From an uncultured Eubacteriales bacterium (GTDB taxonomy: Bacteria > Bacillota > Clostridia > Lachnospirales > Lachnospiraceae): DNA of 64,000 nucleotides. The stretch is taken from NCBI GenBank assembly GCA_900542465.1, contig UQNS01000002.1, positions 124,001 through 188,000 on the forward strand, in the 5' to 3' direction. The position numbers were made by a program, and so were the translations under genes. Below are positions 43,636-53,116 of this stretch, piece after piece (position 1 is the stretch's first letter; the number at the start of each line of letters is the position of its first letter). The notes under the pieces were generated by a model. That model saw nothing but the letters and a program-made list of their open reading frames with translations, did not search any database and had not been told where the DNA came from.

Positions 43636-44925
43636 ATGAGAACTGATAAAAAAACGATCCAGATCGCACTGCTTGGTGCAGGTACTGTCGGAAGCGGTTT
43701 CTACAAGCTTGCGGAAAAGATGAGAGAAGAGATAATACAGAGAGTTTCATGTGAACTAAATATTAAATATGTTTTAGTCAGAGATGCCGGTAAGCCAAGA
43801 AAAGGCTTTGATAGTGAGAAATTTACGGAAGATATAAATACGATTATAAATGACACTGAGGTTGAGATCGTCGTTGAACTGATGGGAGGAACAACAACGG
43901 CGAGGGAATATATAAATGCGGCACTAAAAGCGGGAAAACATGTTGTTACAGCGAATAAAGACCTGCTTGCAGAATGCGGAAGTGAGATATTTGCCCTTGC
44001 AAAAGAAAATAAATGTGACCTTCAGTTCGAGGCAGCGGTGGCCGGGGCGATCCCGATCATCCGCCCTATTATGCAGAACATGGCAGGGGATAATATTACA
44101 GAGGTCATGGGTATAGTTAATGGGACGACCAACTATATACTCACGCGTATGACGCAGGCTAATATGTCTTATAAAGATGCCCTGAAAGAAGCCCAGGATC
44201 TGGGATATGCAGAAAGTGATCCGACGGCAGATGTGGAAGGGTATGATGCGGCCCGCAAGGTGGCTATCATTTCTCAGCTTATTTATCATTCAAATGTTAC
44301 ATTTGATGATGTGTATAAGGAAGGAATTTCCCGTATAAGCTTTGAGGATATCAAATATGCCAAAGATCTTGGATATATAATAAAACTAATTGGCCTTACA
44401 CGTATGACAGGCGGTAAGATCGAGGCTAGGGTCCATCCTATGCTGCTTGAGGACGACCATCCTCTTGCTAAGGTAGATAATTCGTTTAATGGTGTATTCA
44501 TCTCAGGCGAGGCTATGGATGATGCAATGTTCATGGGCAGAGGCGCAGGTTCTTTACCTACAGCCAGTGCAGTCCTTGGAGATGTAATGGATGTTATGAG
44601 AAATATTTGCAATGACTGCTGCGGCAGGATCCAGGTCGAAAATTATCTGGACATTCCTATAATGCCTATGGAGGATGTTATAAGCAGATTTTTCCTCAGG
44701 ACTAAAGTTCAGGACAAGCCGGGTGTGCTTGCTATCATTGCAAAGGTAATAGGCGATCATAATATAGGAGTAGATAAACTTATTCAGGTCGAGACTCATG
44801 ATGGTACGGCTGAGATCCTGTTTATACTAAAGGCAGCAAGAGAAGACGATATGGCTAAGGCCTGTCAGGCTATGGTTGAAATAAAGGAAATATTCGAGAT
44901 CTGTTCACTTATAAGAGTTCATTAA
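43636..44925 (+). CDS. hom: Homoserine dehydrogenase with C-terminal ACT domain
   Basis: A 429-residue NAD(P)-dependent enzyme that reduces aspartate semialdehyde to homoserine, leading to threonine and methionine. The Rossmann start IALLGAGTVGSGFYKL, VTANKDLLAECG, GIVNGTTNYILTRM and the catalytic region AESDPTADVEGYDAARK are present. Residues about 350-429 form an ACT domain (DKPGVLAIIAKVIGDHNIGVDKL), expected to sense threonine. It lies 18 bp behind prfA. It uses the product of Asd, encoded at 18.4 kb. Confidence 0.95.
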   Translation: MRTDKKTIQIALLGAGTVGSGFYKLAEKMREEIIQRVSCELNIKYVLVRDAGKPRKGFDSEKFTEDINTIINDTEVEIVVELMGGTTTAREYINAALKAGKHVVTANKDLLAECGSEIFALAKENKCDLQFEAAVAGAIPIIRPIMQNMAGDNITEVMGIVNGTTNYILTRMTQANMSYKDALKEAQDLGYAESDPTADVEGYDAARKVAIISQLIYHSNVTFDDVYKEGISRISFEDIKYAKDLGYIIKLIGLTRMTGGKIEARVHPMLLEDDHPLAKVDNSFNGVFISGEAMDDAMFMGRGAGSLPTASAVLGDVMDVMRNICNDCCGRIQVENYLDIPIMPMEDVISRFFLRTKVQDKPGVLAIIAKVIGDHNIGVDKLIQVETHDGTAEILFILKAAREDDMAKACQAMVEIKEIFEICSLIRVH

Positions 44926-44939
44926 AGAAAGAGATTGAA

Positions 44940-45545
44940 ATGGCTAAAAAATTTTATGCAGTAAAAGTTGGTAAGAAAACTGGAATTTTTACTACATGGA
45001 AGGAATGCGCTTCGTATGTTCAGGGATTTCCGGGATCGATATATAAAGGATTTGACACAGAAGTAGAAGCAGAAGCCTTTATGGGTGATGTGACCGGGCC
45101 GGAAAGATCTGCGGCAAATGGTGAGCTGCCGGAGACGTATGCCTTCGTTGACGGATCTTTTAATATAAAGACCGGAGTGTACGGGTATGGAGGTTTCCTT
45201 GTTCATATAGGTGAAAAATATATTATAAGCGGATCAGGTAATGACCCGGAAATGGCTTCCATGAGAAATGTGGCAGGCGAGATCAAGGGGTCTCAAGCGG
45301 CCATTGAAAAGGCGATTGAACTTGGCTTAAAAGAGATCAGCATTTTTTATGATTATGCCGGGATAGAGCAGTGGGCCATGAATAAATGGAAGACGAATAA
45401 AAAGGGAACCAAAACGTATGCGGATTTCTGTGCTCTTGCCCGGGAAAAAATAAAGATCAAATTTATCAAGGTCAAAGGGCATTCAGGAATCCCCGGGAAT
45501 GAAGAGGCAGATGCATTAGCAAAAAAGGCGGTTGGTATTTTATAA
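44940..45545 (+). CDS. rnhA: Ribonuclease H with N-terminal viroplasmin-like domain
   Basis: A 201-residue type 1 RNase H that degrades the RNA strand of RNA-DNA hybrids. The N-terminal RNA/DNA hybrid-binding domain (1-50: FYAVKVGKKTGIFTTWKECASYVQGFPG) is followed by the catalytic domain with its acidic residues in AFVDGSFN, AGEIKGSQAA, FYDYAGIEQ and GNEEADALAKKA, and the flexible-loop His in KVKGHSGIPG. Such fusions are common in Clostridia and eukaryotes. It lies between hom and an aminotransferase gene, 14 and 11 bp away. Confidence 0.92.
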   Translation: MAKKFYAVKVGKKTGIFTTWKECASYVQGFPGSIYKGFDTEVEAEAFMGDVTGPERSAANGELPETYAFVDGSFNIKTGVYGYGGFLVHIGEKYIISGSGNDPEMASMRNVAGEIKGSQAAIEKAIELGLKEISIFYDYAGIEQWAMNKWKTNKKGTKTYADFCALAREKIKIKFIKVKGHSGIPGNEEADALAKKAVGIL

Positions 45546-45556
45546 GGAGGCCAGAT

Positions 45557-46756
45557 ATGATTGCAGGCGGAATCAGGGAACAGGTTGAGAAAAGTTCAGT
45601 TATCAGACAGATGTTTGAAGAGGGGAATCGTCTGGCGGCTATATACGGCAGGGAGAACGTTTTTGATTTCAGTTTAGGAAATCCCAATCTTCCGGCACCG
45701 GAATCGGTCAAGGATGCTATCAAGAACATCCTTGACACCAGAGACTCTGTACAGATCCATGGATATATGAGCAATGCCGGTTATCCAGAGGTTCGAAAGA
45801 CTATCGCAGATTCACTTAACAGGAGATTTGGTACTCATTTTGATGAGACTAATATATGCATGACTGTTGGTGCTGCGGGAGGAATGAATACGATCCTTAA
45901 GTCTATTATTGACCGAGATGACGAGGTAGTTGCCATTGCTCCATTTTTCGGTGAATACAGAGGGTATGTCGAAAATTATGGGGGAAAGCTTGTCGTTGCA
46001 GCCCCCAATCCGCCTGAATTCAGATTAGATGTTGATAAGCTTGCTGAAGTCATTACACCAAAGACTAAGGCAGTTATCGTAAATAACCCGAATAATCCGT
46101 CAGGGGTTGTATACACAGAGGATGATATTAAAAATCTGGTAAAAGCGATAGAGCTCAAGAAATCTGAGTATAATACAGATATTGCGATCATATCGGATGA
46201 ACCTTACAGAGAACTGGTGTATGACGGGCGGGGAGTTCCGTTTCTGACCAAATACTATAAGGACACATTTATCTGCTACTCTTATTCTAAGTCTCTTTCA
46301 CTCCCTGGAGAAAGAATAGGGTATATAGTTATTCCGGATGAAATGACGGAATCAGAAGAACTTAAATCCGCCTTATCTGTGGCTACAAGAATTCTGGGAT
46401 TTGTTAATGCACCTTCACTGCTGCAGCTTACAGTTGCAGCAAATGTTGATGCTGAGGTGAATGTTGCAGCATATGATAAAAATAGAAAAGCTCTTTACAG
46501 CGGACTTACAGGTCTGGGTTTTGAGTGTGTCAGACCGGATGGGGCTTTTTACCTTTTTGTTAAATCACCTATTTCAGATGAAAAAACTTTCTGTGACCTG
46601 GCAAAGGAACAGAATATCCTGCTAGTTCCGGGCAGCGCGTTTGGCTGCCCCGGCTATGTGAGGATAGCCTATTGTGTAAGTTATGAGACGATTGTAAATT
46701 CAATGCAGGGATTTGCGCGGCTTGCAGAATCACTGGGATTATCAGTTGATAAATAA
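45557..46756 (+). CDS. Class I/II PLP-dependent aminotransferase, probably aspartate-type
   Basis: A 399-residue fold-type I aminotransferase. FSLGNPNLPAPESV at the N-terminus, VGAAGGMNTIL (phosphate loop), VNNPNNPSGVVYTEDD, ISDEPYRELVYDG (PLP-binding Asp-Tyr) and the Schiff-base lysine in SYSKSLSLPGERIGY are seen. AspC-like enzymes of this group transaminate aspartate or aromatic amino acids; the sequence alone does not fix the substrate. It lies just upstream of hisC, which is a separate subgroup. Confidence 0.85.
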   Translation: MIAGGIREQVEKSSVIRQMFEEGNRLAAIYGRENVFDFSLGNPNLPAPESVKDAIKNILDTRDSVQIHGYMSNAGYPEVRKTIADSLNRRFGTHFDETNICMTVGAAGGMNTILKSIIDRDDEVVAIAPFFGEYRGYVENYGGKLVVAAPNPPEFRLDVDKLAEVITPKTKAVIVNNPNNPSGVVYTEDDIKNLVKAIELKKSEYNTDIAIISDEPYRELVYDGRGVPFLTKYYKDTFICYSYSKSLSLPGERIGYIVIPDEMTESEELKSALSVATRILGFVNAPSLLQLTVAANVDAEVNVAAYDKNRKALYSGLTGLGFECVRPDGAFYLFVKSPISDEKTFCDLAKEQNILLVPGSAFGCPGYVRIAYCVSYETIVNSMQGFARLAESLGLSVDK

Positions 46757-46767
46757 AGGAGGAAATT

Positions 46768-47850
46768 ATGGGAAACTGGATGAAAAACGTTAGGCAGGTC
46801 GAACCATATACACCGGGAGAGCAGCCTTTGCAGACCAACATTATAAAACTGAATACAAATGAAAATCCTTATCCTCCGGCTCCGGGCGTTATGAAAGCTG
46901 CAATTGAACTTGGTCAGCATGGAGCGGATTCACTAAGGAAGTATCCGGATCCCAATGTATCTAAGCTTGTACAGACTCTCAGCGCCTACCATGGTGTATG
47001 GCCTGAAAATGTTTTTGTCGGTGTTGGTTCGGATGATGTACTGTCAGTAGCCTTTCAGACGTTTTTTAATGGGAACAGACCGGTACTTTTTCCGGATGTT
47101 ACTTATTCATTCTACCCTGTATGGGCTGACCTTTATGGAATCAAATATGAAGAAGTTGCACTTGACCCATCTTTTCACATTCATCCTGATGATTTCAATA
47201 TTCCTAACGGAGGGATCGTTATTCCTAATCCTAATGCACCTACCGGAATATCAATGTCACTTTCGGATATAGAAAAAATCGTTGGATCTAATGCGGATTC
47301 CGTAGTTATAATTGATGAAGCGTATATTGATTTTGGGGGACAGACAGCCCTTCCTTTGATCGAAAAATATGATAACCTCCTGATAGTGAGGACATTTTCA
47401 AAATCACGTTCTTTAGCGGGACTCAGAGTCGGATATGCTATGGGAAATGAGCTGCTTATAAAGGCTATGAATGATGTTAAGTTTTCTATTAATTCATACA
47501 CGATGAACGCACCTTCTATCCAGCTGGGAATAGCTTCGATCAAGGATGATGCTTATTTTAGAAAGACGATAAATCAGGTCAGGGAGACGAGAGATTACAC
47601 AGCAGAGAATTTGAAGTCTAATAATTTTATGGTTCTTGATTCGGCTGCGAACTTTGTATTTGCCAGACATGTAAGACATAGTGCAGTTGATATTTTCAAC
47701 GAATTAAAAAAAGCCAGGATCTATGTCAGACACTTCAACAGTGTGAGAATAAATAACTATTTGAGGATAACCATAGGGACACAGGAAGAAATGGAAAGAT
47801 TTTTTAAGGAACTTAAGGTTATTCTGACCGACCTGGGATCACGCTTTTAA
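46768..47850 (+). CDS. hisC: Histidinol-phosphate aminotransferase
   Basis: A 360-residue PLP enzyme that converts imidazole acetol-phosphate to histidinol phosphate. LNTNENPYPPAPGV, VGVGSDDVLSVAFQTF, IPNPNAPTGISM, IIDEAYIDFGG and the lysine motif RTFSKSRSLAGLRVGYAMG are diagnostic of HisC. The start follows AAGGAGG, 11 bp after the preceding aminotransferase gene. It is the third separate his site in the window, 33 kb from hisIE. Confidence 0.92.
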   Translation: MGNWMKNVRQVEPYTPGEQPLQTNIIKLNTNENPYPPAPGVMKAAIELGQHGADSLRKYPDPNVSKLVQTLSAYHGVWPENVFVGVGSDDVLSVAFQTFFNGNRPVLFPDVTYSFYPVWADLYGIKYEEVALDPSFHIHPDDFNIPNGGIVIPNPNAPTGISMSLSDIEKIVGSNADSVVIIDEAYIDFGGQTALPLIEKYDNLLIVRTFSKSRSLAGLRVGYAMGNELLIKAMNDVKFSINSYTMNAPSIQLGIASIKDDAYFRKTINQVRETRDYTAENLKSNNFMVLDSAANFVFARHVRHSAVDIFNELKKARIYVRHFNSVRINNYLRITIGTQEEMERFFKELKVILTDLGSRF

Positions 47851-47883
47851 TATAAAAATAAATATATAAAAAAGGAAAATAAA

Positions 47884-48543
47884 ATGAACATAGTAAGTCA
47901 GTCAGAAAAGTTGTGTCCGCCTGAGTTTTTGAACAGGAATTTCCAGAAGGAAATGGATAGGATCCTGGAAAAGTTTGATCCGAATGATACGCCTTCGATC
48001 CTTTTACACTCATGCTGTGCTCCTTGCTCCAGTCATGTGATCTCTTATCTGTCTGACTTTTTTAATATTACGGTTTTTTATTATAATCCCAATATTTCCG
48101 AATCTGATGAATATGAAAGAAGAGCAGAGGAGCAGAAACGCTTTATTAAAGAATATCCGTCCAGAAATCCTGTTAAATTTATTGAAGGTGAATATAGACC
48201 CGAAGAATATTTTGACCTGATCAGAGGGTTGGAAAAAGCGCCTGAAGGCGGCGAACGCTGTGTCAGATGTTATCGAATGAGACTTGATAAGACTGCCGAG
48301 GTCGCGAAAGAAAATGGATTTGATTACTTCGCTACAACGCTTTCGATAAGCCCTATGAAATCAAGTGCCCTGATCAATTCAATAGGTTCTGAAGCAGCTA
48401 TTTTTCATGATGTTAATTATTTGCTTTCGGATTTTAAAAAGAAGAACGGATATAAGCATTCAGTGGAGCTTTCTAAAGAATACGGCCTTTACAGGCAGGA
48501 TTACTGCGGATGTATCTTTACAAGGGATCATTCGCATGAATGA
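47884..48543 (+). CDS. queH: Epoxyqueuosine reductase QueH
   Basis: A 219-residue iron-sulfur enzyme (former DUF208) that reduces epoxyqueuosine to queuosine in tRNA, the non-cobalamin alternative to QueG. The cysteines are in place: LLHSCCAPCSSHV, GGERCVRCYRMRLDKTA and RQDYCGCIFT, together with FATTLSISPMKS. An N-terminal extension of about 30 residues is usual. It follows hisC by 33 bp; the RBS is AAAAAAGGAA. Confidence 0.93.
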   Translation: MNIVSQSEKLCPPEFLNRNFQKEMDRILEKFDPNDTPSILLHSCCAPCSSHVISYLSDFFNITVFYYNPNISESDEYERRAEEQKRFIKEYPSRNPVKFIEGEYRPEEYFDLIRGLEKAPEGGERCVRCYRMRLDKTAEVAKENGFDYFATTLSISPMKSSALINSIGSEAAIFHDVNYLLSDFKKKNGYKHSVELSKEYGLYRQDYCGCIFTRDHSHE

Positions 48544-48565
48544 TCTTTTGTGAGATCAGGTTTAT

Positions 48566-48594
48566 TTGAAAGACTATAGTCCCTGTGATATAAT
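48566..48594 (+). promoter_or_regulatory. Promoter upstream of the two small membrane-protein genes
   Basis: TTGAAA (48566-48571), a 17-bp spacer and a perfect TATAAT (48589-48594) preceded by TGA, an extended -10. Confidence 0.8.
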
Positions 48595-48636
48595 TTTCTC
48601 TATAAATATAGGAAAATAGGCTATTAGGAGTATATT

Positions 48637-49155
48637 ATGTCAAAAAAATTATTTAAGGTAATTGCTTTAGCAGCTGTGGCCGGTCTGTCTGTAAAACTTA
48701 TTTCAGACAAGTATAAAAAATTAAAGAGAGAATATGCTCAGGAAGAAGAGGGTTCCCTATCAGACCCAATAAAAAAGTACACAGCCTTTTTTGAAAGAAG
48801 ACTTGTGGAAGTTCCCGGAGGCGAGTTCAGAGGATGTGAGCTTAAGGCTCTTCATTCAAAACTGGTGATAGATCTAAGCAGGACCAGCATAGAAAAAGAG
48901 GTATATATAAGCTTTACAGCTAAAATGAGCAATATATCGATCATCGTTCCATCAAAGGTCAGGGCGGAACTGGATGTCAACAAGACTTTCGGTGACCTTA
49001 TGAATTATGCCGATAATGCCGGGGATGACGCTCCTGTGATCCATGTTATAGGAAATTCCATTGCAAGTAATATTGAGATCCTTCCGGAAAATATTTATAT
49101 CGATGATGAGGAAGAAGAGGAAATGGATATGAAAGAAATATTGGGAGAGGCTTGA
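48637..49155 (+). CDS. Membrane-anchored beta-rich protein, LiaF/DUF4097-like (tentative)
   Basis: A 172-residue protein I cannot assign with confidence. One N-terminal hydrophobic segment (about 5-23) is followed by a charged linker. The region at about 55-155 has regularly alternating short strands (GCELKALHSKLVIDLSRTSIEKEVYISFTAKMSNISIIVPSKV), as in the sheet-forming C-terminal domains of LiaF-like envelope-stress proteins. It ends in an acidic tail (DDEEEEEMDMKE). It is transcribed from its own good promoter with the zinc-ribbon membrane gene 33 bp downstream. Confidence 0.6.
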   Translation: MSKKLFKVIALAAVAGLSVKLISDKYKKLKREYAQEEEGSLSDPIKKYTAFFERRLVEVPGGEFRGCELKALHSKLVIDLSRTSIEKEVYISFTAKMSNISIIVPSKVRAELDVNKTFGDLMNYADNAGDDAPVIHVIGNSIASNIEILPENIYIDDEEEEEMDMKEILGEA

Positions 49156-49188
49156 CCTGATTAGGGTACAAGCCGGAGTAGTGGTAAT

Positions 49189-49617
49189 ATGATATATAAT
49201 CGCAATCATAGAGGAACTGCGGGAGGTAGTTCCGGCGGCAACAGAAATGGAATGGATCAGCTGTCAAGATTTCTCCTGTTCGTCGCTTTAGGCTTTTCGG
49301 TAGTTGGCGGTATTTTCAGGATATGGGTTTTTCTGGTGTTGGCATTAGGCTTTATAATATTCGCCTATTACAGGGCCTTTTCAAGAAATGTTTCAAAAAG
49401 ATATGCTGAAAATCAATCCTATCTTCAGTTTGTAACTAATCTGAAAGGATCATTCAACAGGTTTAAACTCAGAAGAGAAGATAAGAAGACACATAAGATA
49501 TTTAAGTGCCCTAATTGTTCGCAAAAGATCAGAGTACCTAAAGGTAAAGGTTCGGTCAGGATCAAATGTCCAAACTGCAGGATCGAGTTTATAAAAAACA
49601 CGGGAAAGCAGCCATAA
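49189..49617 (+). CDS. Small membrane protein with C-terminal zinc ribbon
   Basis: A 142-residue protein. A Gly/Asn-rich N-terminus (1-20) is followed by two hydrophobic helices (about 25-62). A basic linker leads to a zinc ribbon at about 104-132: FKCPNCSQKIRVPKGKG and IKCPNCRIEF, two CPNC knuckles. It could link a membrane process to RNA, DNA or protein partners, but no function is known. No obvious terminator separates it from guaB, which has its own promoter. Confidence 0.65.
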   Translation: MIYNRNHRGTAGGSSGGNRNGMDQLSRFLLFVALGFSVVGGIFRIWVFLVLALGFIIFAYYRAFSRNVSKRYAENQSYLQFVTNLKGSFNRFKLRREDKKTHKIFKCPNCSQKIRVPKGKGSVRIKCPNCRIEFIKNTGKQP

Positions 49618-49635
49618 GAAAATAGAAATATTCAA

Positions 49636-49664
49636 TTGACATTCAAAACCGGCTTTGCTATATT
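49636..49664 (+). promoter_or_regulatory. Strong promoter of guaB
   Basis: A perfect TTGACA (49636-49641), a 17-bp spacer and TATATT (49659-49664) with TGC before it (extended -10). No purine riboswitch fits in the short leader. Confidence 0.8.
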
Positions 49665-49708
49665 CTTTAAAATATATTTAAAATAGAAGAAAGAGAGGTT
49701 CGTAAATA

Positions 49709-51169
49709 ATGGGCAAAATCATAGGTGAAGGCATTACATTTGATGACGTTTTACTTGTCCCACAATATTCAGAAGTTACTCCTAATTTAGTAGACATCGG
49801 AACTCAGCTTACAAAGAATATCAGACTTAATATTCCTTTAATGAGCGCAGGCATGGATACTGTTACAGAACATCGCATGGCTATTGCTATGGCAAGACAG
49901 GGCGGTATCGGTATTATCCACAAGAATATGTCAATAGAAGAACAGGCTGAAGAGGTAGATAAGGTAAAGCGTTCTGAAAATGGTGTTATTACGGATCCGT
50001 TTTCTCTTCACGAAGATAATACACTTGCAGATGCTAATGATCTGATGGCTAAGTTCAGGATCTCAGGTGTGCCCATTGTTGACGAAACAAATAAACTTGT
50101 CGGTATCATAACCAACAGAGATCTGAAGTTTGAAACTGATCTCTCAAAAAAGATCGCTGAGAGAATGACAAGGGATAATCTTATAACGGCTCAGGAAGGC
50201 ATTGGACTTGATGAGGCTAAGAAGATCCTTGGTGAAGCAAGAAAAGAGAAACTTCCTATTGTTGATAAGGACTTCAAGCTCCGCGGACTTATTACTATCA
50301 AGGATATTGAAAAACAGATCCAGTATCCTAACTCAGCTCATGATTCACAGGGACGTCTCCTTGTAGGAGCAGCTGTCGGTATAACAAGCAATGTTATGGA
50401 TCGTGTAGAAAAGCTTGTTGAGTCAAAAGTTGACTGTATCGTTATCGATTCTGCTCATGGACATTCTAAAAATATCCTCAATACCCTCAAGGAATTAAAA
50501 GCTGCATTCCCTGACCTCCAGGTGATCGCCGGAAACATAGCGACAGGTGAAGCTGCCAGGGCATTAGCTGAGGCAGGTGCAGACGCTATCAAAGTAGGTA
50601 TCGGCCCAGGATCTATCTGTACGACCAGAGTTGTAGCAGGTATTGGCGTTCCACAGATATCAGCAGTTATGGATGCCTATGAAGAAGCAAAAAAATACGG
50701 TGTGCCAATAATCGCTGATGGCGGTATCAAGTATTCCGGTGATATCGTTAAGGCTATTGCAGCCGGCGGAAATGTATGTATGCTTGGAAGTCTTCTTGCG
50801 GGATGTGATGAATCACCAGGAGAGTTCGAGTTATTTCAGGGGAGAAAATTCAAGGTATACCGTGGAATGGGATCTATCGCAGCTATGGAGAATGGAAGTA
50901 AAGACAGATACTTCCAGACAGATGCTAAAAAGCTCGTACCTGAAGGTGTCGAGGGTCGTGTTGCTTACAAGGGGCTTCTTGAAGATACGATCTTCCAACT
51001 TATCGGAGGTTTGAGATCAGGTATGGGATACTGCGGAGCCAAGGATGTTTCAACACTTCAGGAAACAGCAATGTTTATGAAGATGTCATCTGCGTCTCTT
51101 CGTGAAAGTCATCCTCATGATATCCATATAACAAAAGAAGCTCCTAACTATTCTGTAGACGAACATTAG
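49709..51169 (+). CDS. guaB: IMP dehydrogenase
   Basis: A 486-residue NAD-dependent enzyme that makes XMP from IMP, the committed step to GMP. The N-terminal FDDVLLVPQYSEV block, two CBS domains (about 95-205), the barrel motifs VIAGNIATGEAARAL and the active-site loop VGIGPGSICTTR with Cys304 are present. GIGVPQISAVMDAYE and the flap region YFQTDAKKLVPEGVEGRV complete the set. The stop is followed by a strong terminator. Confidence 0.96.
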   Translation: MGKIIGEGITFDDVLLVPQYSEVTPNLVDIGTQLTKNIRLNIPLMSAGMDTVTEHRMAIAMARQGGIGIIHKNMSIEEQAEEVDKVKRSENGVITDPFSLHEDNTLADANDLMAKFRISGVPIVDETNKLVGIITNRDLKFETDLSKKIAERMTRDNLITAQEGIGLDEAKKILGEARKEKLPIVDKDFKLRGLITIKDIEKQIQYPNSAHDSQGRLLVGAAVGITSNVMDRVEKLVESKVDCIVIDSAHGHSKNILNTLKELKAAFPDLQVIAGNIATGEAARALAEAGADAIKVGIGPGSICTTRVVAGIGVPQISAVMDAYEEAKKYGVPIIADGGIKYSGDIVKAIAAGGNVCMLGSLLAGCDESPGEFELFQGRKFKVYRGMGSIAAMENGSKDRYFQTDAKKLVPEGVEGRVAYKGLLEDTIFQLIGGLRSGMGYCGAKDVSTLQETAMFMKMSSASLRESHPHDIHITKEAPNYSVDEH

Positions 51170-51179
51170 TTTAAGATCA

Positions 51180-51217
51180 CACTCATTATTTTCATGGGAA
51201 AATAATGAGTGTTTTTT
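51180..51217 (+). terminator. Terminator after guaB
   Basis: A perfect 14-bp stem (CACTCATTATTTTC with its complement), an ATGG loop and TTTTTT. Confidence 0.92.
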
Positions 51218-51283
51218 GAGTGTTACAAAAGTTTTATATTTATCCTATTTTTAGAAAAAAGTCGGGTAAACAGGTATTATTTT

Positions 51284-51292
51284 TGGTATAAT
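51284..51292 (+). promoter_or_regulatory. Extended -10 promoter of argS
   Basis: TGG-TATAAT about 40 bp before the argS ATG. No good -35 hexamer is seen at the right distance. Confidence 0.5.
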
Positions 51293-51331
51293 ATTATACA
51301 AATTTTTCAGAGAGGAAATCTGCCAATTTTT

Positions 51332-53101
51332 ATGAAACAATTTAATGAATTAATTGAAGATCTGGTAAAGGCTGCATTTGTGGAATGCGGTTTTGATGAG
51401 AAGTATGCACAAGTCTCCGTGTCTAACAGGCCGGACCTTTGTGAATTTCAGTGCAATGGTGCAATGGCCGCAGCAAAAGAGTACGGGAAAGCGCCATTTA
51501 TGATCGCCGATGAAGTGGTGGAAAAGTTACAGGGCAGGTCTGAATTTGAAAATATAGAATGCGTAAAGCCGGGATTTATCAACATTATCGTTTCCGCTGA
51601 GTTTATAGCTCACTATATAAAATGTATGATGAGCAGCGACAGGTTCGGATATGAGGGTGAAGAAAAGATCAAGACAGTTATGCTTGACTTTGGCGGAGCT
51701 AATGTGGCTAAACCGCTTCACGTTGGTCATCTGCGTTCTGCGGTCATAGGAGAAAGTATAAAGAGGATCAAAAAATATGCCGGCAATATGGTAGTCAGCG
51801 ATGTTCATCTTGGAGACTGGGGACTGCAGATGGGACTTATAATAGAACAGCTGCATGATGATCAGCCTGATCTTCCATATTTTGATGAAGATTTTAAGGG
51901 CGAATATCCTTCGGATGCACCTTTTACACTTCCGAAGCTGGAGCAGATCTATCCTAAAGCGAGCGGTCGATCAAAGGAAGATGAGGAATTTCTTAAGAGA
52001 GCCCAGCTGGCGACTCTTAAACTTCAGCAGGGATATGCTCCTTACAGAGAAATATGGAAGCACATTATGGCTCTGTCACTGGCGGATCTTAAGAGGAACT
52101 ATAATGCGCTTGGTGTCTCGTTTGATATGTGGAAGGGTGAATCTGATGCGCAGCCTCTTATTCCGGGAATGATCGAAGATCTTAAAAGCCGCGGTATAGC
52201 ACATGAAAGCCAGGGAGCACTAGTTGTGGACGTTGTTGAATCGAACGATACGAAAGAAGTTCCTCCATGTATCATTCAGAAATCAGATGGCGCAGCGCTT
52301 TATGCGACATCTGACCTGGCTACGATAATAGACAGAAAAGATAAAGTACATCCGGATGAATATATATACATAGCAGATAAAAGGCAGGAACTACATTTTA
52401 TACAGGTATTCAGAACTGCAAAAAAAGCAGGCTTTATTACGGATGAAAAGACCGTTTTTCTGGGCTTTGGCACTATGAACGGTAAAGATGGCAAGCCTTT
52501 TAAAACGAGAGCTGGCGGAGTAATGCGCCTGGAAACATTGATCGATGATGTTAATAAGGCTGTTTATGATAGAATTGGATCGAATAATGATTTTACCGAA
52601 GGATCAGCGGACGAAGTTTCCGGAATGGTAGCAATTTCTGCAATAAAATATGGGGATCTATCCAATCAGGCTTCCAGAGATTATGTATTTGATATAGACA
52701 GATTTACTTCATTTGAAGGAAATACAGGTCCGTATATTCTTTATACGGTAGTCAGGATCAAGTCGATTCTGGATAAACAGACCGGATCAGATCATGAATT
52801 GAAATATGGAAAAGATACAATAACAGAGGCTTACTCAGATAAGGAAAAAAAGCTCTATTTAAAGCTTTCTGAATTCAGTCAGGTCATGAAAAATGCCTGT
52901 GAGGAACTGGCACCTAATAGAATATGCCAGTTCATGTATGAGGTATCGGATATATTTAATGGTTTTTATCACGATACCAAGATTCTGTCAGAAGAAGATG
53001 AAGTGAAAAAGAAGAGCTGGCTGGCTCTGATAGAATTAACTAAAGATATACTTCTCACTTGTCTGGATCTGCTGGCAATAAAGTGCCCTGAAAGAATGTG
53101 A
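51332..53101 (+). CDS. argS: Arginyl-tRNA synthetase
   Basis: A 589-residue class I synthetase. The N-terminal Arg-S domain ends near residue 110, the HIGH-type motif is KPLHVGHLRSAVIGES, and the C-terminal DALR helical anticodon-binding domain covers about 460-589. I use the ATG at 51332. The frame runs open back to 51209, but that stretch overlaps the guaB terminator and the argS promoter. No T-box leader is present. A glycosyltransferase gene follows after 15 bp. Confidence 0.95.
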   Translation: MKQFNELIEDLVKAAFVECGFDEKYAQVSVSNRPDLCEFQCNGAMAAAKEYGKAPFMIADEVVEKLQGRSEFENIECVKPGFINIIVSAEFIAHYIKCMMSSDRFGYEGEEKIKTVMLDFGGANVAKPLHVGHLRSAVIGESIKRIKKYAGNMVVSDVHLGDWGLQMGLIIEQLHDDQPDLPYFDEDFKGEYPSDAPFTLPKLEQIYPKASGRSKEDEEFLKRAQLATLKLQQGYAPYREIWKHIMALSLADLKRNYNALGVSFDMWKGESDAQPLIPGMIEDLKSRGIAHESQGALVVDVVESNDTKEVPPCIIQKSDGAALYATSDLATIIDRKDKVHPDEYIYIADKRQELHFIQVFRTAKKAGFITDEKTVFLGFGTMNGKDGKPFKTRAGGVMRLETLIDDVNKAVYDRIGSNNDFTEGSADEVSGMVAISAIKYGDLSNQASRDYVFDIDRFTSFEGNTGPYILYTVVRIKSILDKQTGSDHELKYGKDTITEAYSDKEKKLYLKLSEFSQVMKNACEELAPNRICQFMYEVSDIFNGFYHDTKILSEEDEVKKKSWLALIELTKDILLTCLDLLAIKCPERM

Positions 53102-53116
53102 TTTAGGAGAATAGTA

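Noticed and set aside
51209..51331. Extra 41 residues at the N-terminus of argS
   Set aside because: The stretch runs through the guaB terminator T run and the argS promoter; the normal ArgS start is at 51332.
51218..51331. T-box leader for argS
   Set aside because: The leader after the promoter is about 40 nt, with no T-box core sequence or specifier stem.
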